NCBI GenBank assembly: GCA_021771675.1 | Contig: JAETOP010000004.1 | Location: 1-64,000, forward strand | Direction: 5' to 3' | Source of the DNA: Oscillospiraceae bacterium | Lineage (GTDB): Bacteria; Bacillota_A; Clostridia; Oscillospirales; Oscillospiraceae | DNA length: 64,000 bases | In this document: one piece after another, positions 8,263-16,839 of the stretch | How the letters are laid out: each line of letters begins with the position of its first letter | Position numbering within the stretch: the stretch's first letter is position 1 | Position numbers and translations under genes: made by a program | The notes under the pieces: generated by a model | Told to the model about the DNA's origin: nothing | The model's input: only the letters and a program-made list of their open reading frames with translations | The model's database searches: none

Positions 8263-9471
8263 TCAGGCAGAGACACTGTCTGCATATTTTTTCTCATCAT
8301 AGCGGGTCTTGAAGAACAGTACGGGCCAGCCGAAGAGAATCAGGAAAACCGCCACAGAGACGAACATGGTTTCATATCCCGTGCGGCTGGCGATAATGCC
8401 GCCCACCGTGGGACCAAGGGCATTGCCGATGTCGTTGCCCATGTAGCAGGTGCTGCTGACAACGCCGGCCTTGTCCCGACCCAGCTGCTTCAGGCAGTGC
8501 GCCTGAATGGACGGTGCGCCAGTCCCCTGCCCCAGAGCCTTCAGCACACCTGCGAACATGATTGCCCAGGCAGATGTGGCTTTGCCGAGAATCAGCATAC
8601 TCACGGCGGCCAAAGCGATGCAGGGATACAAAATAAACTTGATGCCCTTGCGGTCATACAGCTTGCCGGTAATGGGTCTGGTGGCGATCATAATCACGGA
8701 ATAGGCGGTGAAAAAAACACCAACACCTTCAATGCAGCGCTCGTCGCCGATAAGCGCCAGGAAGCTGTTTACGATGCCGTTGCAGCAACTGAACAGTCCT
8801 GTCAGCAGAGCGAAGGGAAGGATTTCCACAGAGATGAAATCATTGATGTCGAATTCCTTGCTGCGAAGGGGCTGCCTGGGCTCCTGCCGGTAGGGAACAA
8901 TGAGGAATGCCAGATTGGGTACGATGGTGCCAATCGCCGCAGCTACAAAGCAGGCATTATATCCCATGTGTTCCACAAGCCATAAGCCAATATTGGGCCC
9001 CATTGCCGTGGCCAGCGTGGTGGTAACTACTGTCCAGCCGATGCCTTCTCCCATTTTGTCTTTGGGGATAAACATGGTATTGAACGCCAACAGTGCAACT
9101 GTGGAGAAGGAGAACGAAATACCATGAAACAGTCTGACTACCGTTACCATCTCTACGGATTTGGAAACGGAATATAAGTACATACAAAGGCCTGTGGTTA
9201 TGCCGGTAACAGCGATGATTACTTTCTTGTTGAACCTGTCGCTGGACAGCCCTGCGAAGGGACGGGCAAACATGGCGGCGAGAGACATTAGGCCGGAAAT
9301 CGTGGCAGCGACCGCCACCGTAGCGCCGACACTGATGGCATACTTGGACACAATGGGGGTGATCATCTGGGAAGATGCATGATTCACCATACCCAGCAGC
9401 AGAATAATGATATACCATTTATTCCACAGTTTGGTCGGCTCCTGAAAGGATTGGGAACTTGTATTTGCCAT
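8263..9471 (-). CDS. MFS transporter
   Basis: A 402-residue Major Facilitator Superfamily protein with about 12 hydrophobic helices. The loop FARPFAGLSSDRFNKK resembles the family's motif A, and the second half has an analogous ITGKLYDRKGIKF loop. It probably moves a small organic substrate or product of the adjacent esterases. The ATG at 9471 has GAGG five bases upstream, and the LacI-type operator at 9486-9497 sits only 15 bases before the start, so this gene and the two esterases can be a separately controlled transcript. Confidence 0.88.
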   Translation of the reverse strand: MANTSSQSFQEPTKLWNKWYIIILLLGMVNHASSQMITPIVSKYAISVGATVAVAATISGLMSLAAMFARPFAGLSSDRFNKKVIIAVTGITTGLCMYLYSVSKSVEMVTVVRLFHGISFSFSTVALLAFNTMFIPKDKMGEGIGWTVVTTTLATAMGPNIGLWLVEHMGYNACFVAAAIGTIVPNLAFLIVPYRQEPRQPLRSKEFDINDFISVEILPFALLTGLFSCCNGIVNSFLALIGDERCIEGVGVFFTAYSVIMIATRPITGKLYDRKGIKFILYPCIALAAVSMLILGKATSAWAIMFAGVLKALGQGTGAPSIQAHCLKQLGRDKAGVVSSTCYMGNDIGNALGPTVGGIIASRTGYETMFVSVAVFLILFGWPVLFFKTRYDEKKYADSVSA

Positions 9472-9485
9472 AAAAACCTCGGTGT

Positions 9486-9497
9486 ATTATCGTTAAT
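9486..9497. promoter_or_regulatory. LacI-type operator, MFS-esterase operon
   Basis: ATTATCGTTAAT, the exact reverse complement of the two ATTAACGATAAT sites at 16581 and 16600. The core is symmetric around a central CG (ATTA-N-CG-N-TAAT), as is usual for LacI-family operators, and a LacI-family gene lies at 18336-19382. The gap upstream (9498-9606) also holds two hairpins, arms 9514-9521/9530-9537 and 9554-9561/9571-9578, which may end the opp transcript. Confidence 0.7.
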
Positions 9498-9606
9498 GCT
9501 GCTATTTTTATAACTGCGGAACAATGAATTTCCGCAGCTCGTGCCCCCTGGGAGGGCAGGGCCGGCAAGACCCTGCCCCCTTGCGGGACAAAGAAAACAT
9601 GAAGAA

Positions 9607-11340
9607 TCAATCAAAGTATGCGTCCGCAATGTACAGGTTATCCTTGGTACGGAACCAGTTGTGCAGCTCTGCGGTGCTCAGGGTGACGATCTTGGACTGG
9701 GTGATGGGGAAGAAGTAGAAGAACTTGCCGTCCAGATAGCCATCCTGGATTTCCTTGGCGATCTTGGCGAACTCCTCACGATCCAGGGTGGAGCTCATCT
9801 TGCTGCCCAGGCCGAACAGCTCGGCAGCATTTTCAGGCTCGGTGACATCGAAGTGGCAGATCTTGTGGTAGGTGCCGCCCTCGATGAAGTTGCTGCCCCA
9901 GGTCATGCCGTAGCCGCCGAAGTCACGAATCCACAGATCCCAGTTATCAACGCCGCCGATAATGTCGCTCTGGGTTGCGGCGTCATAAGTCTGGATGTCC
10001 AGATCCAGGCCGATCTTGGACAGGTAGTTCTTCAGCATCTCGGAAGCGGCAACAAACTGAGCAGTGCTGTTGATGACCATAACCAGCTTTCCGCCATTTG
10101 CAAACTCGGTCTTGGCCAGATATTCCTTTGCCTTGTCCACATTGTACATATTCTGCCACCAGTCAGCGGTGTCCTCCAGGCCGTACAGGGTGCTGGCCAG
10201 GATGGTAGTGGGCTCGGAGCCCATGATGCCCCATGCTGCCTTGACAACGGTCTTCCAGTCGATGGCGTGGGTGACGGCATGACGCAGGTTCACGTCCTTT
10301 AGGTTGCCCGCAATGTTCATACCCATGATGGACATAACGTCGCCGCTGTTCTCAACACCGGAGATCTGCTCGCCGTACCGGCCGGACAGAACATTCTGGA
10401 TGTCGGGAGTGGCTGGGCTGAACAGAATATCGACGCCGCCGGTCTCCAGCTCCATCATTGCGACGGTGTTGTCGGCGATCACGCGGAAGGTGACAGTCTC
10501 GATGTTGGGAACCAGGAAGTGGGTGTGGTCGGCTTTCAGCGTGATGTGGTCGCCGGAAACCCACTCAGTGATCTCATACATGCCGCAGGTGCCTTCGCTG
10601 CTGTACCAGTAATCAGCTTCCTTGCCCTCATCAACGTACTTGTTGTAGACCTTTTCGCTCCAAATGTGGACGAAAATGCCCATGATAAACAGAAAGTTGC
10701 CGTCCTGACGGGTCATGGGAATGTACAGGGTGCTGTCATCGACGCAGGAGATGTTTTCAAAATCAATATAGCTGAAGCGGACATTGGTGCTGAAACGTCT
10801 GACGCTGAAAGCCAGATCAGCGGAGGTCACGGGATCACCATTGTGGAAATGGGCGCCATCGCGGACGTGGAAGGTAGCGCCCATGTGGTCGTCGTCCCAA
10901 ACCATGGAGTCGCAGATGCTGTACTTGTTGATCTGCATGTCGATACCGCCATCGACATAACCGGGAGCCAGCATATTGCCGCCAACCAGGTTAAAGACGT
11001 TTGCGGGAGCTACGTACAGGCCGCCGGAATTGGGGTCCATGGAGCCGTCATCGGAGGGAATACGGACAATCAGCTCGTCCTTGTTGGTGGTGAATCCGGT
11101 GGGGATGTCATCAACGTTGACGGGATAGCTGGAACGGAAGGTGCCCTGAGTCAGGAAATCCCAGTCATCAGGATGCTCGACAACTGGCAGTTCGGTGGGG
11201 TCTGCGGCGCCCTGGGTAGCCTGGGTTGCGGTGGGGGCAGGATCATCGGTCTTGCCGCAAGCACACAGAGCGGCCAGGCTCACAGCGGTCAGGCTGGTCA
11301 CGCCGGCGGCTTTCAGGAAATTTCTGCGGTTCATTTTCAT
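9607..11340 (-). CDS. Oligopeptide-type ABC substrate-binding lipoprotein with Tat signal
   Basis: A 577-residue family 5 extracellular solute-binding protein (OppA/DppA/NikA type), the substrate receptor of the importer encoded upstream. The N-terminus MKMNRRNFLKAAG carries a twin-arginine motif (RRNFLK), followed by a hydrophobic stretch and a lipobox-like LCAC with Cys28 as the likely lipid anchor. So it should be exported folded by the Tat system, whose genes lie at 2043-3685. The remainder has typical features (SADLAFSVRRF, LRHAVTHAIDWKTVV). Start at 11340 is set by AAAGGAG eight bases upstream; the upstream extension of the frame is not used. Ligand unknown: peptides, glycosides and nickel complexes all occur in this family. 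Confidence 0.9.
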   Translation of the reverse strand: MKMNRRNFLKAAGVTSLTAVSLAALCACGKTDDPAPTATQATQGAADPTELPVVEHPDDWDFLTQGTFRSSYPVNVDDIPTGFTTNKDELIVRIPSDDGSMDPNSGGLYVAPANVFNLVGGNMLAPGYVDGGIDMQINKYSICDSMVWDDDHMGATFHVRDGAHFHNGDPVTSADLAFSVRRFSTNVRFSYIDFENISCVDDSTLYIPMTRQDGNFLFIMGIFVHIWSEKVYNKYVDEGKEADYWYSSEGTCGMYEITEWVSGDHITLKADHTHFLVPNIETVTFRVIADNTVAMMELETGGVDILFSPATPDIQNVLSGRYGEQISGVENSGDVMSIMGMNIAGNLKDVNLRHAVTHAIDWKTVVKAAWGIMGSEPTTILASTLYGLEDTADWWQNMYNVDKAKEYLAKTEFANGGKLVMVINSTAQFVAASEMLKNYLSKIGLDLDIQTYDAATQSDIIGGVDNWDLWIRDFGGYGMTWGSNFIEGGTYHKICHFDVTEPENAAELFGLGSKMSSTLDREEFAKIAKEIQDGYLDGKFFYFFPITQSKIVTLSTAELHNWFRTKDNLYIADAYFD

Positions 11341-11464
11341 ACTTTTTCTCCTTTCATGTTGCAGGTCACTTTTTAAGGAAGCTCTGATGAAATCGACAAG
11401 AGCTGCCACGCAGCCGATTTGTTCAGAGTTTCCTTCAGGGAATGAATTTCCCCTTTTGAACGGA

Positions 11465-12430
11465 TTATATCTTTTCCAGGTTATGGCAGCGAACCATATG
11501 ACCGGGCTCATATTCCCGAAGCTCCGGGGTCTGGGTTCTGCAAAGATCTGTGGCGTAATGGCAGCGGGCAGCAAAGCGGCAGCCGGGGCCGGGATTGATG
11601 GGAGAGGTCAGTTCTCCTTCCAGGGGGATGAACTCCTTTTTGTGATGCACATCGGGCACGGGAACAGATGCCAGCAGTGCTTTTGCATAGGGGTGCAGGG
11701 GCTTCCTGAACAGGGCTTCCTTATCCGCCAGCTCCACCATCTCGCCCAGATACATCACCATGATTTCATCGGAAATGTAACGGACAACACTCAGGTCGTG
11801 GGTGATGAAGATGTAGGTCAGCTTCTGCTGTTCCTGAATGTCCAACAGCAGATTGATGATCTGCGCCTGAATGGAAACGTCCAGAGCGGAAACGGGCTCG
11901 TCACAGATGACAAAATCAGGCTCCATGATCAGTGCACGGGCGATGCCGATTCTCTGCCGGCGGCCGCCGTCCAGCTCATGGGGATAGGTGTTGACCAGAC
12001 GCCTTGCAAGACCTACGGTATCCATCATGTCATACACCTTCTGCTCGATCTCAGCGGAGGTCAGCTTGTTCTCCCGGTGCTTGTTTGCAATGGTCAGAGG
12101 CTCGGCGATGGTCTGGAATACGGTCATTCTGGGGTTCAGGGAGGAGAAGGGATCCTGGAAAATAAACTGGATTTCGGATCTCAGCTCACTGAGCTTTTCC
12201 CGGCTCACATGGGTGATATCCTCGCCCTTAAAAATAATCTGACCGTCGGTGCTCTCATACAGATGCATGATGGTACGGCCCAGGGTGGACTTGCCGCATC
12301 CGGATTCACCGACCACGCCCAGCGTTTTGCCCTGTTCAATCTTGAAGGAAACACCGTCCACTGCGTGAAGCAGACCGTTTCTTACCGCAAAATACTTTTT
12401 CAGTTCCTTGACTTCCAGCATAGTGTCCAT
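11465..12430 (-). CDS. Oligopeptide-type ABC ATPase, OppF/DppF-like
   Basis: A 321-residue ATPase of the peptide importer. Walker A is GESGCGKST, Walker B is FVICDEPVSALD, and the C-terminal oligopeptide-transporter extension contains the CRFAARC...C cysteine cluster that binds an iron-sulphur cluster in some relatives. The signature reads LDGGRRQR instead of the common LSGGQRQR. It starts three bases after oppD ends, in an operon order B-C-D-F-A. Confidence 0.93.
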   Translation of the reverse strand: MDTMLEVKELKKYFAVRNGLLHAVDGVSFKIEQGKTLGVVGESGCGKSTLGRTIMHLYESTDGQIIFKGEDITHVSREKLSELRSEIQFIFQDPFSSLNPRMTVFQTIAEPLTIANKHRENKLTSAEIEQKVYDMMDTVGLARRLVNTYPHELDGGRRQRIGIARALIMEPDFVICDEPVSALDVSIQAQIINLLLDIQEQQKLTYIFITHDLSVVRYISDEIMVMYLGEMVELADKEALFRKPLHPYAKALLASVPVPDVHHKKEFIPLEGELTSPINPGPGCRFAARCHYATDLCRTQTPELREYEPGHMVRCHNLEKI

Positions 12431-12432
12431 GT

Positions 12433-13437
12433 TCAGCCCTCCTTCTTCTGCTTGCGCATACAGCGGCAGAAATGTCCGGGTTCGATTTCAGCCAATTCAA
12501 TCTCCGTTTCCCGGCAGGCATCCGTTGCGTACTTGCAGCGCTCCGCAAACTTGCAGCCCTTGGGCAGATTGGAAGGATCAGGCATCATGCCGGGGATGGG
12601 AATCAGACGGCTTCCGCTGGAAACGCTGGGCAGAGAATCAAACAGACCTTCCGTATACGGATGGGCGGTGCGGTCAAAAATATCCTCCGCAGTGCCCATC
12701 TCAACAATCTCGCCGGAATAGATCACAGCGACCCGCTGGCACATTTCGGCGATGACGCCAAGATCGTGGGTGATCAGCAGAACGGCTGTGCCGTTTTTGG
12801 TTTTCAGGTCGTTTATCATCCGCAGCACCTGCGCCTGAATTGTAACGTCCAGAGCGGTGGTGGGCTCGTCAGCGATCAGCAGCTTGGGGTTGCAGGCCAG
12901 GGCCATTGCGATGATAACTCTTTGCTTCATACCGCCGGAGAACTGGTGGGGGTACTCACCGAAACGCTCCTTGGGAATGCCTACGACCTCCAGCATCTCG
13001 GCAGCCCGGCGCTTTGATTCCACCTTGCTGACCTTCTGGTGCAGGAAGATGACCTCGGCAATCTGCTCGCCGACGGTGTCCACTGGGTTCAGGGCGGTCA
13101 TGGGATCCTGGAACACCATGGAGATCTCACCGCCGCGGATCTTTCGCATTTCTCTGTCGTGGAGCTTCAGCAGGTTTTTTCCATTCCAAAAAATCTCACC
13201 GTCAATAATTTTTGCGGGAGGAACCTGCAACAGGCGGAGAATGCTCAGGGCGATACTGGTTTTACCGGCGCCGGTCTCGCCCACCAGGCCCACGGTTTCG
13301 CCCTTGTGAATATCGAAGCTCACGTCCCGTACAGCTTCACAGGTGCCAATTTCTCTGGTGATGTAATGTGTGGTCAGATTCTTAACCGAGAGGATCACTT
13401 CATCAGTATTTTCAATACGTTCTTCCATATTGAACAC
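12433..13437 (-). CDS. Oligopeptide-type ABC ATPase, OppD/DppD-like
   Basis: A 334-residue ATPase, partner of the OppF-like subunit. Walker A is GETGAGKTS, the signature is FSGGMKQR, Walker B is LLIADEPTTALD, and the C-terminal CKFAERCKYATDAC cluster is present. The gene ends two bases before the next and starts just after the permease gene, so it is tightly coupled to it. The nucleotide-binding pair powers uptake of the ligand held by the Tat lipoprotein. Confidence 0.93.
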   Translation of the reverse strand: MFNMEERIENTDEVILSVKNLTTHYITREIGTCEAVRDVSFDIHKGETVGLVGETGAGKTSIALSILRLLQVPPAKIIDGEIFWNGKNLLKLHDREMRKIRGGEISMVFQDPMTALNPVDTVGEQIAEVIFLHQKVSKVESKRRAAEMLEVVGIPKERFGEYPHQFSGGMKQRVIIAMALACNPKLLIADEPTTALDVTIQAQVLRMINDLKTKNGTAVLLITHDLGVIAEMCQRVAVIYSGEIVEMGTAEDIFDRTAHPYTEGLFDSLPSVSSGSRLIPIPGMMPDPSNLPKGCKFAERCKYATDACRETEIELAEIEPGHFCRCMRKQKKEG

Positions 13438-13438
13438 C

Positions 13439-14329
13439 TCAGTTCTTCAGTTTGGGATCAAGTGCATCGCGCAGGCCGTCGCCGAACAGGTTCATGGACA
13501 GAACGACAGTTGCAATGGCGATACCCGGAAAAGTGACCAGGTAGGGATAGTCCCGGATGTACTGTCTGGAGTTTGCAATCAGAGAACCCCACTCCGGCGT
13601 AGGCGGCTGAACGCCCAGTCCCAGGAAGCTCAGGGAGGAGGCTGCCAGAACCGCAGCTGCCAGCTGACCGGTAATGGTGATAATCACAGGGGAGAGCACG
13701 TTGGGAACCACGTGCTTGAAAATGATACGCCAGTCGGAGGCGTCGATACAGCGCGCTGCTTCCACAAATTCCTGATTCTTGATGGCAAGGATGGGGGCAC
13801 GTACCATCTTCGCAAAACTGGGCACACTGGAAATACCCACGGCGATCATGGCGTTGACAATGCCGCCGCCCAGAGCGGAGGAAATGGCAATGGCCAGCAG
13901 CGTGCTGGGGATTGCGTGGAACACGTCCAGCGTCCGCATGATGATGTTGTCCACCTTATTGCCGTAGAAGCCTGCCAGAGAGCCCAGGATCAGACCCAGA
14001 GAGGCGGAAATACCGGTGGAAATCAGACCGATGGACAGGGATACCCGGCCGCCGTACAGGATTCTTGCCAGCATGGAACGGCCCAGATTGTCGGTGCCGA
14101 AGGGGTATTCCTTACAGGGCGTCATAAAGGCAATGGCGTAATTCTGCTCGTCGTATCCCTCCGGACAGATCACACCGGCCAGGGCGCACAGTATGGCAAT
14201 CACCAGCAGAATAAACAGGCCTGACATGGCGGTTTTGTTCCGCACCAGGCGTTCCAGCGCCTCTCGCATCATGCTCCTGCGCTTGATCTGCTTCAGAGCG
14301 TGGTTTTCATTTTGCGTTGTCTTATTCAT
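13439..14329 (-). CDS. Oligopeptide-type ABC permease, OppC/DppC-like
   Basis: A 296-residue inner-membrane permease with a cytoplasmic N-terminus, the family sequence GTDNLGRSMLARILYGGRVSL, five to six membrane helices and the EAA loop (FVEAARCIDASDWRIIFKHVVPN) that docks to the ATPases. It pairs with the OppB-like protein encoded just upstream. Confidence 0.94.
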   Translation of the reverse strand: MNKTTQNENHALKQIKRRSMMREALERLVRNKTAMSGLFILLVIAILCALAGVICPEGYDEQNYAIAFMTPCKEYPFGTDNLGRSMLARILYGGRVSLSIGLISTGISASLGLILGSLAGFYGNKVDNIIMRTLDVFHAIPSTLLAIAISSALGGGIVNAMIAVGISSVPSFAKMVRAPILAIKNQEFVEAARCIDASDWRIIFKHVVPNVLSPVIITITGQLAAAVLAASSLSFLGLGVQPPTPEWGSLIANSRQYIRDYPYLVTFPGIAIATVVLSMNLFGDGLRDALDPKLKN

Positions 14330-14343
14330 GATTCAATCCCCCT

Positions 14344-15324
14344 TCAAGACTTCTGGGATTTTTTCAGCAGCTTGGGTATCTTGAGGCTTCCGCCGCTGTT
14401 TTTGAGAGCAGCCTTGACTCTGGGATCGATTGCGGCATACACCAGGTCAATCAAAAGGTTAATTACCGAAGCGGTAACTGCCACCAGAAGCACGCTGCCC
14501 CGGATCAGCGGATAGTCACGCTGATAGATGGCGTTGACCATCAGCTGGCCAAGGCCGGGGATGGCAAAAATCTGCTCAATGATAATGGTGCCGCCCAGAG
14601 CTCCGGCGAAGTGACCGCCGACACTGGTGACGATGGGGATCAGGGCGTTGCGCAGCACATGGTGCATTACGACCTTGCTCTCCTTCTGACCCTTACTGCG
14701 GGCGGTACGGATGTAGTCTGCGCTGAGGCTGTCCAGCACTGCCGAACGGGTCAGACGGAGCAATCCGCAGGAGCCCAGGATACCGACGGTGGCCATGGGA
14801 AGCACCCAGTGGGCCGGGGTGCTGAAGCCGGAAACCGGGAACCATTTCTTTTCCACCGCAAAGTACATTATCATCAGGAGGGCGAACCAGAAGTTTGGCA
14901 TGGACACACCCAACATACCCATCAGACGTGCCGCGGAGTCGATCCAGTTATTGCGGTTCAGCGCCGCAATAATGCCCAGGAGAATGCCGATGACTGCCGA
15001 AATGGAAACGCTGAGCAGGGCTACCAGGAAGGTGGTGGGCCAGCGCTCAAAGATGGTTCTTGTGATATTTTTGGGGCTTCTGTAGGAAATACCGAAGTCA
15101 CCGTGGAGCACGCCCCACATGTATTTTACATACTGGACGGGAATGGGATCATTTAGGCCGCGCTCCTCACGCCACTGCTCCAGCTCCGCCTCGGTGGCAT
15201 CGCTGCCCAGGGCCAGGCTGGCGGGGTCGCCGGGAGTGAACGCCTGGAGAAGAAAGATCAGCAGGGTGACGCCGATAATCACCGGTATCATCAATAGCAA
15301 TCTCCGGATAACGTACTTGATCAT
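14344..15324 (-). CDS. Oligopeptide-type ABC permease, OppB/DppB-like
   Basis: A 326-residue permease beginning MIKYVIRRLLLMIPVIIGVTLL, a typical OppB/DppB start, followed by the FTPGDPA periplasmic-side motif, membrane helices and the EAA-type loop near YIRTARSKGQKESKVV. It is the first transporter gene after the UroD-like gene; the 100-base gap holds an AAGGAGG-type ribosome site but no operator copy, so it probably shares the promoter at 16607-16635. Confidence 0.94.
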   Translation of the reverse strand: MIKYVIRRLLLMIPVIIGVTLLIFLLQAFTPGDPASLALGSDATEAELEQWREERGLNDPIPVQYVKYMWGVLHGDFGISYRSPKNITRTIFERWPTTFLVALLSVSISAVIGILLGIIAALNRNNWIDSAARLMGMLGVSMPNFWFALLMIMYFAVEKKWFPVSGFSTPAHWVLPMATVGILGSCGLLRLTRSAVLDSLSADYIRTARSKGQKESKVVMHHVLRNALIPIVTSVGGHFAGALGGTIIIEQIFAIPGLGQLMVNAIYQRDYPLIRGSVLLVAVTASVINLLIDLVYAAIDPRVKAALKNSGGSLKIPKLLKKSQKS

Positions 15325-15424
15325 TCGCTTTTTCCTCCTTGAATTTTTAAATTAAAGGATAGTATAAAATTGCAGTCATGAATGGCAGCTGCCGTCAGCC
15401 GCCAGGGCTGCTTGGGAGCGCCTG

Positions 15425-16492
15425 CTATTGGTAGCGCTTTCTGCTGCCCTCGTACAGTGCGGCAAAGAATGCGTCCGCACCGCCTGCGGGGTAAGGGAAT
15501 GCTTCTACCAGCACGTATTTTCCGGGCTGATTGTACTGCTCCAGAACCTGCTGCGCCGCAGCAATCTGCTCTTCTTCGGTTGCGTTGGGCGGCAACTCAA
15601 CCGATACTGCAATATGAATGCGATCTCCGAAATCATCGTACATCTGCTTTAGATGATTCATGGGCTGGGGACGCCAAAGGTCAATGCCGACGGAACTGAT
15701 GGCGTCGAGCATCATTTCGGAGTGTCCGCAGGAGTGAAGCTCAAAGATCACGCCCCGTTTGTGGCAGTGTTCCGTCATCCGGGCGATGTAGGGGGCGATC
15801 ATCTCCAGCCACACAGCTTTGGAGAAAAAAGGCGCCCGCTGGGAACCCCAGTCATCGTGGAACACATACCAGCTGATACCGAAGTAATTGATGCACTTGT
15901 CCAGAATCTGAATGTAAACATCGGTCAGCGCAGAAAACAGTTCCTTGACCGCATCCTTCTGATCCTCATCAATCAGCGCCAGAGCGGCATTTTCAAAGCC
16001 CATGAAGGAGATCAGCCGTTCAAAATAGCCGGTGAACTGGGTCAGCAGGATGGGCACATCCACGTTCAGGTATTCCGCATTTCGCTTTGCGGAACCCCTC
16101 CAGTCCCAGGATTCCACATCCGGGAAGGAGATGACTTCTTTCCAGTCGTTGGCATCCTCCAGAGCGGGCACACCGGGACGCACCATGGAGCCCCGTACCG
16201 CAGGGTCATAGACCCAGTTGATGCCAAACAAATCCGGGCCGCCCTTCACATCCGTGGGATTTTCCTCAAAAACCTTGCCCCTCGCCACATTGTCCGGGAT
16301 GATCTCCGGGCCGAATACCCGGTACTCGCCGTAAGGCATCCAGACAGGCACTTCGCCGGATACAAACCGCCTCATGTTTTCTGACACAGAAACCGGCGTG
16401 CGGAAGCCGGGTTTCCCCTCCGGACCGGGCCTCATGGTGGAGTAGCGGAAGGCTATCTCCAATTCATCCGGAGAAAAAGTGATGTTTTCCAT
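15425..16492 (-). CDS. UroD-family protein (methyltransferase-like)
   Basis: A 355-residue protein of the uroporphyrinogen decarboxylase superfamily. It has the VFHDDWGSQRAPFFS stretch (HDDxGxQ, common in non-haem UroD-like proteins), ELHSCGH, a Cys/His pair that binds zinc in the corrinoid methyltransferase branch (MtaA/CmuA-like), and a late SVELPPNAT region. The haem enzyme's N-terminal features are missing, so I do not call it hemE. It leads an operon with a peptide-type importer, hinting at demethylation or other one-carbon chemistry on an imported compound, but no corrinoid protein is nearby. Start at 16492 is set by GGAGGAG nine bases upstream. Confidence 0.8.
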   Translation of the reverse strand: MENITFSPDELEIAFRYSTMRPGPEGKPGFRTPVSVSENMRRFVSGEVPVWMPYGEYRVFGPEIIPDNVARGKVFEENPTDVKGGPDLFGINWVYDPAVRGSMVRPGVPALEDANDWKEVISFPDVESWDWRGSAKRNAEYLNVDVPILLTQFTGYFERLISFMGFENAALALIDEDQKDAVKELFSALTDVYIQILDKCINYFGISWYVFHDDWGSQRAPFFSKAVWLEMIAPYIARMTEHCHKRGVIFELHSCGHSEMMLDAISSVGIDLWRPQPMNHLKQMYDDFGDRIHIAVSVELPPNATEEEQIAAAQQVLEQYNQPGKYVLVEAFPYPAGGADAFFAALYEGSRKRYQ

Positions 16493-16580
16493 GGCTGTAC
16501 TCCTCCGTTCTCCCACACGGGACTGTGGTGCAGCCGCTGCGGGAATCCTTCTGGTATTTCGTTACTTTTGCAGCAGAATC

Positions 16581-16592
16581 ATTAACGATAAT
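16581..16592. promoter_or_regulatory. LacI-type operator O1, UroD-opp operon
   Basis: ATTAACGATAAT, identical to the site at 16600-16611, with starts 19 bases apart. It lies just downstream of the predicted transcription start, between promoter and gene. A LacI-family repressor bound here and at O2 would block both entry and escape of polymerase. Confidence 0.72.
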
Positions 16593-16599
16593 CCTTTGC

Positions 16600-16635
16600 A
16601 TTAACGATAATAATACATAGATTTTGGAACGTCAA
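16600..16635 (-). promoter_or_regulatory. UroD-opp promoter with overlapping operator O2
   Basis: On the minus strand, TTGACG (16630-16635), a 17-base spacer and TATTAT (16607-16612) make a good sigma-A-type promoter. The second ATTAACGATAAT copy (16600-16611) covers the -10 box almost completely. A separate symmetric AAAAACGTTTTT lies at 16703-16714, further upstream, with no known role. Confidence 0.72.
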
Positions 16636-16739
16636 GTAGTGTAAAAATTTTTTGTAAGATATGTCAATTCTTGTCAAAGCAGTTTGTGACATTTTACATT
16701 GAAAAAACGTTTTTGAGATATGGACAGATGTACGCTGTA

Positions 16740-16786
16740 AAAAGAAAAGCAAAACCCGGCAGCGAGCCGCAAGGCCCGCTGCCGGG
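16740..16786 (-). terminator. Terminator of the aldo/keto reductase gene
   Basis: Arms CCCGGCAGCG (16755-16764) and CGCTGCCGGG (16777-16786); reading the minus strand, the hairpin is followed by TTTTGCTTTTCTTTTT. Confidence 0.85.
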
Positions 16787-16839
16787 GAATGGATTGTAGT
16801 GAATGCCGGCTCTCTCCCGAATGTCCGGAAGGCAGCCGC

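Noticed and set aside
11341..11574. 78-residue N-terminal extension of the ABC binding protein
   Set aside because: It would bury the Tat signal and lipobox; AAAGGAG marks the start at 11340.
15425..16492. Calling the UroD-like gene hemE
   Set aside because: The haem-enzyme N-terminal substrate motifs are missing, and HDDxGxQ/HSCG point to the methyltransferase-like branch; no haem genes are nearby.
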